Shown here: positions 7,225-14,445 of the stretch, one piece after another
Numbering within the stretch: the stretch's first letter is position 1
How the letters are laid out: each line of letters opens with the position of its first letter
NCBI GenBank assembly: GCA_002343425.1
Contig: DDSO01000130.1
Span: forward strand, 47,423 to 64,863
Length of the DNA stretch: 17,441 nucleotides
From: Brevundimonas sp. UBA2388
GTDB lineage: Bacteria; Pseudomonadota; Alphaproteobacteria; Caulobacterales; Caulobacteraceae
Direction: 5' to 3'
Position numbers and translations under genes: made by a program
The notes under the pieces: model-generated
What the model saw: the letters and a program-made list of their open reading frames with translations, nothing else
Told to the model about the DNA's origin: nothing
The model's database searches: none

Positions 7225-7884
7225 ATGTTCAAATTCGGCAAGAAGAAGGGCGCCAAGGAGGGCGGCGACGAGGCCGCCAACCTGCCTGCCGTTTCGGATG
7301 GGGCCGGCGCAGAAGGCGAGGATGGCGCTGCACCGAAGAAGAAGAAGCTTCCCCTGCTGTTCATCGTCATCCCGGCCGCACTCGTGGTGCTGGGCGGCGG
7401 CGGGGGGGCGGCGTTCTTCATGATGCAGCCCAAGCCGGCTACGGCCGAAGACGGCGATCACGGCGCCGAGAAAAAGGGCGGCCATGACAAGAAGGCCGAA
7501 AAGAAGGGCGGGGGCCACGGCGCGGCTGCCGACGGTGCGGCGGACGCTTCCCTGGGCGTGATCGCCGAGGGGCCGGACGGAGTCACCTTCTTCACCCTGC
7601 CGGACATGGTGGTGAACATTCAGGCCGCCGACGGTCGACCCACCTTCCTGAAGCTGAAGCTGACCCTCGAGACCAGCGACGCCCATGTGGCCGAGCAGCT
7701 GCAGGCCGAAATGCCGCGGATGCAGGACATGTTCCAGGGTTTCCTGCGCGAACTGCGGCCCGAGGATCTGGCCGGCTCCAGCGGTTCCTTCCAGCTCCGC
7801 GCTGAAATCCTGCGCCGGGTCAATCTGATCGCGGCTCCCGGCAAGGTCGATGCTGTCCTGATCGAAGAAATGCTGGTGCAGTAG
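7225..7884 (+). CDS. fliL: Flagellar basal body-associated protein FliL
   Basis: FliL is a single-pass inner-membrane protein around the stator that supports motor torque. The product has 219 residues: a lysine-rich cytoplasmic N-terminus (MFKFGKKKGAKEG), then PKKKKLPLLFIVIPAALVVL forming the membrane helix at about residues 42-66. A Lys/His/Gly-rich linker covers residues 70-100, and a periplasmic FliL domain follows (FFTLPDMVVNIQ, then FLKLKLTLE, and the end KVDAVLIEEMLVQ). I start at 7225 because an in-frame ATG at 7195 lies within the promoter. It begins the fliL-fliM-pflI operon and is divergent from flgF. Confidence 0.93.
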   Translation: MFKFGKKKGAKEGGDEAANLPAVSDGAGAEGEDGAAPKKKKLPLLFIVIPAALVVLGGGGGAAFFMMQPKPATAEDGDHGAEKKGGHDKKAEKKGGGHGAAADGAADASLGVIAEGPDGVTFFTLPDMVVNIQAADGRPTFLKLKLTLETSDAHVAEQLQAEMPRMQDMFQGFLRELRPEDLAGSSGSFQLRAEILRRVNLIAAPGKVDAVLIEEMLVQ

Positions 7885-7886
7885 GC

Positions 7887-8954
7887 ATGACCGACGCGGC
7901 CTTCGCCGAAACCGCCGACCCGTTCGGGGAAGAAGCCGAGGCGGAGGAGGCGCGCCCGTCTTCCCTGTCCGAACGCGTCCTCAACCAGGATGAGATCGAC
8001 AGCCTGCTCGGCTTCGACATGGGCGAGGGGGATGACGGCGAGCGCACCGGCATTCGCGCCATCATCAACTCCGCCCTCGTCAGCTACGAGCGGCTGCCGA
8101 TGCTGGAGATCGTCTTCGATCGCCTCGTGCGGTTGATGACGACGTCGCTGCGGAATTTCACCTCGGACAACGTCGAGGTCAGCCTCGACAACATCTCGTC
8201 GATCCGGTTCGGCGACTATCTGAACTCCATCCCGCTGCCGGCCATCCTGGCGGTATTCCGGGCCGAGGAGCTGGACAACTACGGCCTGCTGACGGTCGAC
8301 TCCAACCTGATCTATTCGATCGTCGATGTGCTCCTGGGGGGACGTCGCGGCACGGCGGCGCTGCGCATCGAGGGTCGGCCCTATACGACCATCGAGCGGG
8401 TTCTGGTCCAGCGGATGGTCGAGGTCGTTCTGGCCGATGCACGCGCCGCCTTTGAGCCCCTGACGCCGGTGCATTTCAGCCTGGACCGGCTGGAGACCAA
8501 TCCGCGCTTCGCCGCCATCGCGCGCCCGGCCAACGCCGCCATCCTGGTGAAGCTGCGCATCGACATGGAAGACCGCGGCGGCCGTATCGAGCTGCTGCTG
8601 CCCTACGCCACGCTCGAGCCCATCCGGAAGATGCTGCTGCAGCAGTTCATGGGTGAGAAGTTCGGCCGCGACAACATCTGGGAAGGCCACCTCGCCACCG
8701 AGCTCTGGACCACGGAAACCGAGGTGCGGGCGGTGCTCGACGAGCAGCAACTGCCGCTCTCGAAGGTGCTGGACCTGAAGGTCGGCGACACCCTGATGCT
8801 GAACGCCACACCGGAGTCCGACATCTCGATCCGGTGCGGCTCCATCCCGGTCACGACCGGCAAGATGGGCCGCAAGGGACAGAGCATTGCCGTGCGGGTC
8901 GAGGCGCCGATCAGCATCGAAGCCGCGACCAGTCTGACCAAGGGAAGACGCTGA
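7887..8954 (+). CDS. fliM: Flagellar motor switch protein FliM
   Basis: FliM is the C-ring protein that binds phosphorylated CheY and sets motor direction. The product has 355 residues. An acidic N-terminal stretch of about 31 residues precedes the CheY-binding motif LNQDEIDSLLGFD at residues 32-44. The middle CheC-like domain has SVLINS-type elements such as ERLPMLEIVFDRLVRLM and NISSIRFGDYLNSIPLPAI. The C-terminal SpoA domain covers VRAVLDEQQLPLSKVLDLKV then GDTLMLNATPESDI. The start lies 2 bases after the fliL stop. The end overlaps the next gene by one base (TGATG). Confidence 0.97.
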   Translation: MTDAAFAETADPFGEEAEAEEARPSSLSERVLNQDEIDSLLGFDMGEGDDGERTGIRAIINSALVSYERLPMLEIVFDRLVRLMTTSLRNFTSDNVEVSLDNISSIRFGDYLNSIPLPAILAVFRAEELDNYGLLTVDSNLIYSIVDVLLGGRRGTAALRIEGRPYTTIERVLVQRMVEVVLADARAAFEPLTPVHFSLDRLETNPRFAAIARPANAAILVKLRIDMEDRGGRIELLLPYATLEPIRKMLLQQFMGEKFGRDNIWEGHLATELWTTETEVRAVLDEQQLPLSKVLDLKVGDTLMLNATPESDISIRCGSIPVTTGKMGRKGQSIAVRVEAPISIEAATSLTKGRR

Positions 8955-9496
8955 TGACCGGAATGATTCTCGACGGCGCGCTGATGCTGCTGCTGGTGGC
9001 CGCACTCGGCTACGGCGTCCGGCTGGAGAAGAAGCTGTCCGCCCTCCGCGCCGGCCAGCAAGCCTTCGCCACTGCGGTCACCGAACTCAACGCCGCCGCC
9101 GGTCGGGCCGAGGCCGCCCTCGCCAGCCTGCGGGCCTCAGGCCAGGAAACCGATCTCCTGCACGATCGCATCGTCAAGGCGCGGGAAGTGAAGGCCCAGC
9201 TGGAAACCCTGATCGCCCGCGCGCCTGACACCTCGCGGACGTTGCCACAGGAGGCTGCGAAGCCCGTGCTCGTCGCTGCCCGCGCCCCCGTTGCCGTGAC
9301 GGCGGAAGACGAGCGGGCGCTTCGGATGGCGGCGCTGGCGGAACGCATCCAGGGCATGGCCCCCGCCACGCGTGCGCCGGCGCCGGTCGCCGCCATCCTC
9401 GGCGCCCTGACGGCGGGCCGGACCGCTAACCAGGCTGCGAAGCAAAGCCTCAACCAGTCCCGCCGCAATCTCGACGAAGACCTCTTCGCCGCCTGA
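8954..9496 (+). CDS. pflI: PflI-like flagellar positioning protein (DUF6468)
   Basis: The product has 180 residues with one N-terminal membrane helix (MTGMILDGALMLLLVAALGYG). A coiled-coil region follows at about residues 30-90, then a proline/alanine-rich part, and it ends NLDEDLFAA. DUF6468 proteins in this place, directly after fliL and fliM, include Caulobacter PflI. PflI helps place the flagellum at the correct pole and is a bitopic membrane protein with a proline-rich part (from memory of the literature). The ATG overlaps the fliM stop by one base, so coupled translation is likely. The call rests on gene order and architecture more than on catalytic motifs. Confidence 0.75.
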   Translation: MTGMILDGALMLLLVAALGYGVRLEKKLSALRAGQQAFATAVTELNAAAGRAEAALASLRASGQETDLLHDRIVKAREVKAQLETLIARAPDTSRTLPQEAAKPVLVAARAPVAVTAEDERALRMAALAERIQGMAPATRAPAPVAAILGALTAGRTANQAAKQSLNQSRRNLDEDLFAA

Positions 9497-9514
9497 CCAT
9501 TTTTGTAGCCCAAT

Positions 9515-9535
9515 GGCGAACGCGCGGCGTTCGCC
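9515..9535. other. Perfect 8-bp hairpin between pflI and the MotE-like gene
   Basis: The arms ggcgaacg (9515-9522) and cgttcgcc (9528-9535) enclose a 5-base loop. No T run follows on the plus strand. It could be an RNA processing or stability element between two operon genes, or a binding site. Confidence 0.5.
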
Positions 9536-9560
9536 GACCTGAGGGCCGGAGTAGCCGATC

Positions 9561-10484
9561 ATGAGCAAGATCCCCCGCCTGTTGCCCCTGATCGCCGTCG
9601 CCATCGGCGGGGTGGTGTTGGTCCGCGCCGTCGGCGTCGCGCCTGGTCTGTTCGATGGCGCCCGAGCCTGGGCCGAAGAGGTCGTGCCCGCCGGCGCCGT
9701 CGCGGCTCCTGTGGCTGCCGCCGCAGCGGTCTGCGCCCTGACGCCGGAGCAACTGGCCCAGCAGGCGGGAATTTCGCCGGCGGAACTGCGCATCATCCAG
9801 TCGCTGTCGGCGCGCCGGACGGAGCTGGATGCCCGTGACGCCGATCTGGCCTCCATGCTGCCGCTGCTGGCCACCGCCGAACAGAAGCTGGACGCCAAGG
9901 TCGCCGCGCTTGAGGCTGTGAAGGCCGAGGTCCGCGTTCTGCTGGGTCAGGTCAGCGAACAGGAGAAGGCCGAGAACGACCGCATGGTGGCCGTCTATTC
10001 GGCGATGCGCCCGCGTGACGCCGCCCGCGTCTTCGCCACGCTGGACGATGATGTCCGTCTGCCGGTCGCCGCCGCCATGCGCCCGCGGTCACTGGCCGCC
10101 ATCATGGCCCAGATGGAGCCCGCCGCCGCTCGCAGCCTGACCGAGAAACTGGCCCGCCGCTTCGAGGCGCGCCAGCAACTGGCTGCCCGGGCCGCCGCGG
10201 CGTCTGCGGCGACGGCTCCGGCGACCGAATCGGCCGCCCCGGCCTCCGCCCCGGCCGCCGTTGCGGCCACGCCGCCGGCAGGAGAGGCGCCCGCCCCGGC
10301 GGCGAACGCGCCGGCTCCCGCGCCGGTCCGGGCCGCCCGACCGCCTGCGCGTCGTCCTGCCGCCCGTCCCGCGGCCACAACGCCTGCACCGGCGACCCCC
10401 GCGCCGGCCGAACCGGCTGGGGAGCGGCCCTATGCCGCGCCGGCGGCCGCCACGCCGGCTCCGCCCCGTCAGTCGGTGCAGTAG
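9561..10484 (+). CDS. MotE/MgtE_N-like flagellar accessory protein with Ala/Pro tail
   Basis: The product has 307 residues. It starts with a membrane helix or uncleaved signal (LLPLIAVAIGGVVLVRAVGV). A coiled coil covers about residues 75-140. An MgtE_N-type domain follows (MVAVYSAMRPRDAARVFATL, then LPVAAAMRPRSLAAIMAQME). From about residue 205 the protein is a low-complexity Ala/Pro/Arg tail. The same domain plan is seen in rhizobial MotE, a chaperone for the motility protein MotC, and in proteins next to fliM in Caulobacterales. The ATG at 9561 has GGAG 9 bases upstream. It probably belongs to the fliL operon, 64 bases after pflI. The motility role is inferred from context. Confidence 0.75.
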   Translation: MSKIPRLLPLIAVAIGGVVLVRAVGVAPGLFDGARAWAEEVVPAGAVAAPVAAAAAVCALTPEQLAQQAGISPAELRIIQSLSARRTELDARDADLASMLPLLATAEQKLDAKVAALEAVKAEVRVLLGQVSEQEKAENDRMVAVYSAMRPRDAARVFATLDDDVRLPVAAAMRPRSLAAIMAQMEPAAARSLTEKLARRFEARQQLAARAAAASAATAPATESAAPASAPAAVAATPPAGEAPAPAANAPAPAPVRAARPPARRPAARPAATTPAPATPAPAEPAGERPYAAPAAATPAPPRQSVQ

Positions 10485-10511
10485 CGATCTTCTCCTTCGG
10501 GCGATGCAGAC

Positions 10512-10549
10512 CAAAAGAAAGAGGCCGCGTCCCGGGGGACGCGGCCTCT
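10512..10549 (-). terminator. Rho-independent terminator of the exbD transcript
   Basis: A perfect 13-bp stem (10520-10532 with 10537-10549, loop of 4) is followed on the minus strand by the T-rich tract TTTCTTTTGG (10511-10520). It lies 23 bases after the exbD stop on that strand. On the plus strand no T run follows, but the stem could also stop the converging motE-like transcript. Confidence 0.88.
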
Positions 10550-10572
10550 GGTCGCTCAGCGCTGCGTCGCGC

Positions 10573-11001
10573 TCAGGTGATGTCTTCGTTCAGCAGGCCG
10601 ACCTTGAAGAAGCCGTTCTCCTGCAGGGTGTTCATGACTTCCATGAACTGGTCGTAGGTCACGTCCGGCTGGGCGCGGACGAAGACGCGCTCCTGGCGGC
10701 AATCCGTCGGAACGGCGAGGGCGGTGCAGACGTCCGTCGCCAGGGTCTCGATCGTGGTCTGGCGGTCGGCCAGGAAGATCGAACCGGTGTCCTGGATGGT
10801 GATGTACACCGGTTCCTTGACCTCCTCGGGGTTCGCCGGCGGGGTCGCCGGCGGCAGGTCGAGGCGGATCGAAACGGTGGCCATCGGCGCCGCGACCATG
10901 AAGATGATCAGCAAGACGAGCATGACGTCGACGAGCGGCGTCACGTTGATCTCGCCGAGCGGCGCGCGCCCGTTGCCTCCTCCTCCGCTGCTCATGCCCA
11001 T
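10573..11001 (-). CDS. exbD: ExbD/TolR biopolymer transport protein, apparently a hybrid of two lineages
   Basis: ExbD/TolR proteins are single-pass inner-membrane partners of ExbB/TolQ that couple proton flow to outer-membrane work. The product has 142 residues. A glycine-rich start (MGMSSGGGGNGRA) leads to EINVTPLVDVMLVLLIIFMV, with the key membrane aspartate in the VDVMLVLLIIF signature. A periplasmic domain ends FFKVGLLNEDIT. The start at 11001 has GGAGG 6 bases upstream. Codons up to the membrane segment prefer CTC and GCG, like the myxobacterial genes to the right. Codons after it prefer CTG and GCC, like the flagellar genes to the left. The tail (KEPVYITIQDTGSIF, RVFVRAQPDVTY, then the NEDI end) looks like alphaproteobacterial ExbD. 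The frame may therefore be an assembly artefact. Confidence 0.8.
   Translation of the reverse strand: MGMSSGGGGNGRAPLGEINVTPLVDVMLVLLIIFMVAAPMATVSIRLDLPPATPPANPEEVKEPVYITIQDTGSIFLADRQTTIETLATDVCTALAVPTDCRQERVFVRAQPDVTYDQFMEVMNTLQENGFFKVGLLNEDIT
10880..10912. other. Probable joint between two genomes inside exbD
   Basis: Codon use and lineage change across this stretch, which encodes the strongly conserved IIFMVAAPM membrane segment. To the left everything is Caulobacterales-like; to the right everything is myxobacterial. A short region of chance identity between two exbD/tolR genes is a usual place for an assembler to join unrelated contigs. The exact base cannot be fixed by eye. Confidence 0.75.
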
Positions 11002-11007
11002 CGGAAA

Positions 11008-11012
11008 CCTCC
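11008..11012 (-). promoter_or_regulatory. Ribosome binding site of exbD
   Basis: The minus strand has GGAGG, 6 bases before the ATG at 11001. It supports that start over the second ATG two codons later. Confidence 0.7.
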
Positions 11013-11030
11013 GATCTTCGGCGTCATGGC

Positions 11031-11786
11031 TCAGCCCCGCAGGAAGTGCCGGCGCACGATGTTGAGGTAGTCCTTCGAGAAGGTCTCGAGCTCGCTCTCG
11101 AGCACGCGGATGCGGCGGACGAAGTAGTTGTACGCCATGACGGCCGGGATCGCGGCGACGAGGCCGATCGCGGTCGCGATGAGCGCCTCCGCGATGCCGG
11201 GCGCGACGACGTCGAGGCTCGCGCTCTTGCTCGCGCCGATGCTCATGAAGCTGTTCATGATGCCCCAGACGGTGCCGAAGAGGCCGATGAAGGGCGCCGT
11301 CGATCCGGTGGTCGCGAGGAAGGGCAACATCGCCTCGATGGTCGTGAGCTCCACCGTGGCGGTGCGCTGGAGGGCGCGCTCGACGTTCTCGAGGTCGCCG
11401 TCGCTCGAGCGTTCGGCCGTGCTCATCACACGCGCGAGCTCGACGTAACCGGCCTTGAACACCGCAGCGAGCGGCGAGCCTTCGAACGAGCGGAGCTGCG
11501 CGTAGAGCCCTTCGAGCCGCTCCGTGGTCCAGCCGCTCTCTTCGCCGGTCCAGAACGCGTGCAGGAACGCGCGGCTGCGGCCGGTCGCCTGCATCAGACG
11601 GACCGCCTTGGCGCCCATGATGAAGAGGCAGCCGAGGCCCATCAGCACGAGCAGCACCATGACGAGCTGCACGACGAAGGAGGCCTCGACGATCAGCTTC
11701 CACGGATCGAGGTGCGGCGCAGCGGCCGCGGGCCCGGTGGCGTCGGCCTGGAGGAGCACGAGGCGCGCGAAGATGATCTGTTCCAT
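11031..11786 (-). CDS. tolQ: TolQ/ExbB-type proton channel protein
   Basis: TolQ/ExbB forms the pentameric proton channel that works with TolR/ExbD to energise Tol-Pal or TonB systems. The product has 251 residues. A first membrane helix at about residues 33-55 (VVQLVMVLLVLMGLGCLFIM) is followed by a cytoplasmic region with a helical AFWTGEESGW segment. The hallmark pair comes next: TGSTAPFIGLFGTVWGIMNS and VAPGIAEALIATAIGLVAAI. These match TolQ better than MotA. The N-terminal MEQIIFARL and codon use are myxobacterial in style. A GTG at 11807 would add seven residues; I prefer the ATG at 11786. It lies 29 bases before exbD/tolR, the normal order. No tolA, tolB or pal is present. Confidence 0.92.
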   Translation of the reverse strand: MEQIIFARLVLLQADATGPAAAAPHLDPWKLIVEASFVVQLVMVLLVLMGLGCLFIMGAKAVRLMQATGRSRAFLHAFWTGEESGWTTERLEGLYAQLRSFEGSPLAAVFKAGYVELARVMSTAERSSDGDLENVERALQRTATVELTTIEAMLPFLATTGSTAPFIGLFGTVWGIMNSFMSIGASKSASLDVVAPGIAEALIATAIGLVAAIPAVMAYNYFVRRIRVLESELETFSKDYLNIVRRHFLRG

Positions 11787-11825
11787 AGGCGGGCAGGGTT
11801 GAACCACGGCCCTCGGATTGGGTCA

Positions 11826-11853
11826 AACGCGCGGCGCTCGGAGGCCGCGCGTT
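11826..11853. other. Perfect 10-bp hairpin in the tolQ / VWA intergenic region
   Basis: The arms aacgcgcggc (11826-11835) and gccgcgcgtt (11844-11853) enclose an 8-base loop. It sits 40 bases upstream of tolQ in a 217-base divergent region that holds no other gene. It could be an operator or part of a leader. Confidence 0.45.
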
Positions 11854-12003
11854 CGGCGGGTCCGGCGTGGAAGGCTCGCGGTCGGAGGAAGAGCCATCAC
11901 GCGCGGACGCTCAGGAGCGGCGCTCGCTCGGTGGCACGCGATGACACGAGAAACGCTGGCACGCGGCATGAAGAAGTGACGGATTCGAAAGGGGTCCTCC
12001 ACC

Positions 12004-13602
12004 ATGCGCGCTTCGTCTTTCTTGCCGCTTCTCTTGCTCGCGTTCGCCTGCGGCGATTTCTCCGACGGCTCGCCATCCTCCAGACCTCCGAGCTCGCCAC
12101 CCGGCGCACCTCCCACTCGTGGCGGCGTGGACGCGGGCGTCGCCGCGTCGGACGCGGGCGGGTTCTACATGCCGCCCGAAGAGAGCGGCGACCGGTACGA
12201 AGCCCTTCCGGTCTCGCCGTTCGTCCGCACCGCGCACGATCCCTTCTCGACCTTCGCCGCGGACGTCGACACCGCGAGCTACGACATCTTCGTCCGCGAC
12301 GCGACGCTCGGAGTCCTACCGGAGCCGGAGAGCGTCCGGGTCGAAGAGTACCTGAACGCCTTCGACTACGACTACGACTTTCCACCGGACACGGCAGCTC
12401 CTTTCGCAATTCATCTTGACGCCGTAGCGCATCCTTTCGATACAGAGTTGGCGCTCCTGCGCGTGGCGATCCAGGCAGAGCCGCCTCCGGAGTTCCAGAA
12501 GCGCCCGACGACGATCACGTATCTCGTCGACACCTCCGGAAGCATGCAGTCTCCGGACAAGCTTCCGCTCGCGCAGCGGGTGATGCGGGCCTCGCTCGAC
12601 GTGCTCGACCCCACGGACGAGGTCGCGATCGTCAGCTACGCGGGCGACGTCGCCGTCCGGCTCGCGCCCACGCCAGTCTCCAATCGCGCCCGGATCGAGC
12701 GTGCGATCGACGGACTGACGGCGGGCGGCGGAACGGCCGGCGCGTCCGGCATCCACCTCGCGTACGATCAGGCGGAAGCCGCGTTCAAGGTCGGAGGCTT
12801 CAATCAAGTAGTCCTCTGCACGGACGGTGACTTCAACATCGGAATCAGCGACACGGAGGCGCTCGTCGCGCTGATCACGGAGAAGCGGCGTACGGGGGTC
12901 GGTCTGACCGCGCTCGGCTTCGGTCGCGGCAACCTCAACGACGCGATGATGGAGCGCGTGAGCAACGCTGGGAACGGGTTCTACTCGGTGATCACGAGCG
13001 AGTCGCATGCCGACCGATATGCGCGCGAAGGACTGCTGCAAGGGGTGACGCTCGTGGCCAAAGACCTGAAGATCCAGCTCGAGCTCAACCCCGAGCACGT
13101 CGTCGCGTACCGACTGCTCGGCTACGAGAACCGCGCGCTGGCGGACGACGACTTCCGCGACGACACCGTGGACGCAGGGGAGATCGGCGCCGATCACCGC
13201 ATGACCGCGCTCTACGAGCTCGTGCTCACGGGGCGCGAGGTCCCGATGCCGGAGGGTGCGCCGGCGATCCTCGACGGAGCCCCGGTCGAGGGAGAGCGAG
13301 AGGTCGCCGCAGACGAGCTCGTGCGGGTGAAGATCCGTTGGAAGCACGTCGACGCGACCGAGGCCGACCCCGCGTACGAGCTGGCGAGCGGGTTGACGCC
13401 GGACGAGATCCAGACGGAGGCCGACGACGACCTCGCGTTCGCCTCGGCGCTCGCGATGTTCGGGCAGATCCTGCGCGAGAGCCCGTTCGCGCACCCGGAG
13501 GCGATCGACGCGATCGGTGCGATCTTCGCCGCCCAGGCGGGTCGCGACGACCGCCGCGCGGAGCTGTCGTCGCTCTTCGCCCGCGTCATGGCTGGTGAGT
13601 GA
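12004..13602 (+). CDS. YfbK-type von Willebrand factor A domain lipoprotein
   Basis: The product has 532 residues. The lipobox LAFAC (Cys16) is followed by a Ser/Pro/Gly linker to about residue 55. A YfbK-type N-terminal domain comes next (DPFSTFAADVDTASYDIF, then ESVRVEEYLNAFDYDYDFP). The VWA domain has an intact MIDAS metal site: D176-x-S178-x-S180 in DTSGSM, T244 in GGGTAG, and D274 in CTDGDFN. A C-terminal DUF3520-like region follows (GVTLVAKDLKIQLELNPE, YRLLGYENRAL, then VKIRWKHVDATEADP). Such proteins are outer-membrane or surface lipoproteins that bind partners through a metal ion; their role is mostly unknown. It is divergent from tolQ. Confidence 0.92.
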   Translation: MRASSFLPLLLLAFACGDFSDGSPSSRPPSSPPGAPPTRGGVDAGVAASDAGGFYMPPEESGDRYEALPVSPFVRTAHDPFSTFAADVDTASYDIFVRDATLGVLPEPESVRVEEYLNAFDYDYDFPPDTAAPFAIHLDAVAHPFDTELALLRVAIQAEPPPEFQKRPTTITYLVDTSGSMQSPDKLPLAQRVMRASLDVLDPTDEVAIVSYAGDVAVRLAPTPVSNRARIERAIDGLTAGGGTAGASGIHLAYDQAEAAFKVGGFNQVVLCTDGDFNIGISDTEALVALITEKRRTGVGLTALGFGRGNLNDAMMERVSNAGNGFYSVITSESHADRYAREGLLQGVTLVAKDLKIQLELNPEHVVAYRLLGYENRALADDDFRDDTVDAGEIGADHRMTALYELVLTGREVPMPEGAPAILDGAPVEGEREVAADELVRVKIRWKHVDATEADPAYELASGLTPDEIQTEADDDLAFASALAMFGQILRESPFAHPEAIDAIGAIFAAQAGRDDRRAELSSLFARVMAGE

Positions 13603-13613
13603 GCGTGCGTCGC

Positions 13614-13670
13614 CGCGTCACGGCGGTCGGAGCCACTCGGCGGTGGTGGTGCAGGCGCCGTCGTGACGCG
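13614..13670. other. Hairpin downstream of the VWA gene
   Basis: Arms cgcgtcac (13614-13621) and gtgacgcg (13663-13670) pair perfectly. The inner ggcg/cgcc can extend the stem past a 3-base bulge. It lies just after the VWA stop and could mark a transcript end, though no T run follows. Confidence 0.35.
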
Positions 13671-13714
13671 CGTCGCATTGACGAGCCCCGCGCTCGCTCG
13701 CCAAGCTGCGCGCC

Positions 13715-14275
13715 ATGCGTCGCGCCGTCCTCGTCCTGACCTTCCTCGCGCTCGGCACGTTCGCGAGCTCCGTGGCGCACGCGACGCTCTCGCGCGCGAT
13801 GGATCTCGCGGAGCTCGTGCGCGAGGCCGAGCTGATCGCGCTGGTGCAGGTCGCGTCGCAGTCCGCGCGCCGCGACGCGCACGGTCGCATCGTCACCGAC
13901 GTCGCGATGGACGTGCTCGAGCCGGTGAAGGGCTCGCCGGGGTCGCGCTTCTTGCTCGTGCGCCTCGGCGGCGAGATCGGCGACGTGGGTATGGCCATCG
14001 CGGGCGAGACCAGCTTCGTCGACGGACGCCGCTACGTGATCTTCGCGCGGCCGAGCGCCATGGGCCCCGCCCCGAGCGGCCCCGCATATCGCCCGGTCGG
14101 CATGTCGCAAGGCGTGATGCTGGTGGAGCCGGACGAGAACGGCGGCGTGCAGGTGCTGCCGGGTGGCGGTGGCCTGAGCCTCGTCGACCCGCGCACCGGC
14201 GCGCACGAGCCGCCCGCGCTGCTCGGGCCGATGCCGCTCGACGCGCTGCTCGCCGAGATCCGCCGCCTGCTCTGA
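13715..14275 (+). CDS. Secreted protein of unknown function
   Basis: The product has 186 residues and I do not recognise its family. A signal peptide is clear (MRRAVLVLTFLALGTFASSV then AHA). The mature part starts TLSRAMDLAELVREAELIAL and goes on to VAMDVLEPVKGSPGSRFLLV, LGGEIGDVGMAIAGETSFVD and GRRYVIFARP. This pattern (an early hydrophobic ELxxxAELI, then VLEPVKG, then GGEIG, then GExxFVxGxRYVIF) looks like a small beta-rich exported domain. The second half is glycine/proline-rich and contains no cysteines. Codon use matches the other genes to the right of the joint. No Shine-Dalgarno site is obvious before the ATG at 13715. It lies 112 bases after the VWA gene, so it may be separately transcribed. 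Confidence 0.7.
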   Translation: MRRAVLVLTFLALGTFASSVAHATLSRAMDLAELVREAELIALVQVASQSARRDAHGRIVTDVAMDVLEPVKGSPGSRFLLVRLGGEIGDVGMAIAGETSFVDGRRYVIFARPSAMGPAPSGPAYRPVGMSQGVMLVEPDENGGVQVLPGGGGLSLVDPRTGAHEPPALLGPMPLDALLAEIRRLL

Positions 14276-14445
14276 GCTCGCGTCGCGACGATGCTCGGCT
14301 CGTCCTGAGCGCGCTGGCGCGTCGACGTCGGTGACGCGAAGGCTCCCGATCGCGAGCCTCCGCGGCGTCGCGTGCCCGCGTTTTGCGATGGAGGCGAGCC
14401 GCGCTCGTTGACATCGCCCCGCGATCCCACGTATTTCCCCCGACC

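Noticed and set aside
7620..9005. A 461-codon minus-strand open frame
   Set aside because: It is antisense to fliL, fliM and pflI, all well supported.
10200..10480. GC-rich repeat array in the MotE-like gene tail
   Set aside because: It is irregular Ala/Pro low-complexity coding sequence without a constant repeat unit or spacers, so neither a CRISPR nor a tandem repeat array.
10485..10511. Joint between the two genomes directly after the MotE-like gene
   Set aside because: The terminator and the 3' half of exbD still have alphaproteobacterial codon use and protein style, so the change must lie further right, inside exbD.
11002..11826. Extension of the exbD frame upstream through tolQ (417 codons)
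   Set aside because: The extension is a shadow of tolQ; the ExbD start at 11001 has a ribosome site and the usual glycine-rich N-terminus.
11929..11968. Two TGGCAC sequences upstream of the VWA gene as sigma-54 promoters
   Set aside because: Neither has the TTGC element at the required spacing.
12316..13494. A 392-codon minus-strand open frame
   Set aside because: It is antisense to the VWA gene, which has an intact MIDAS site.
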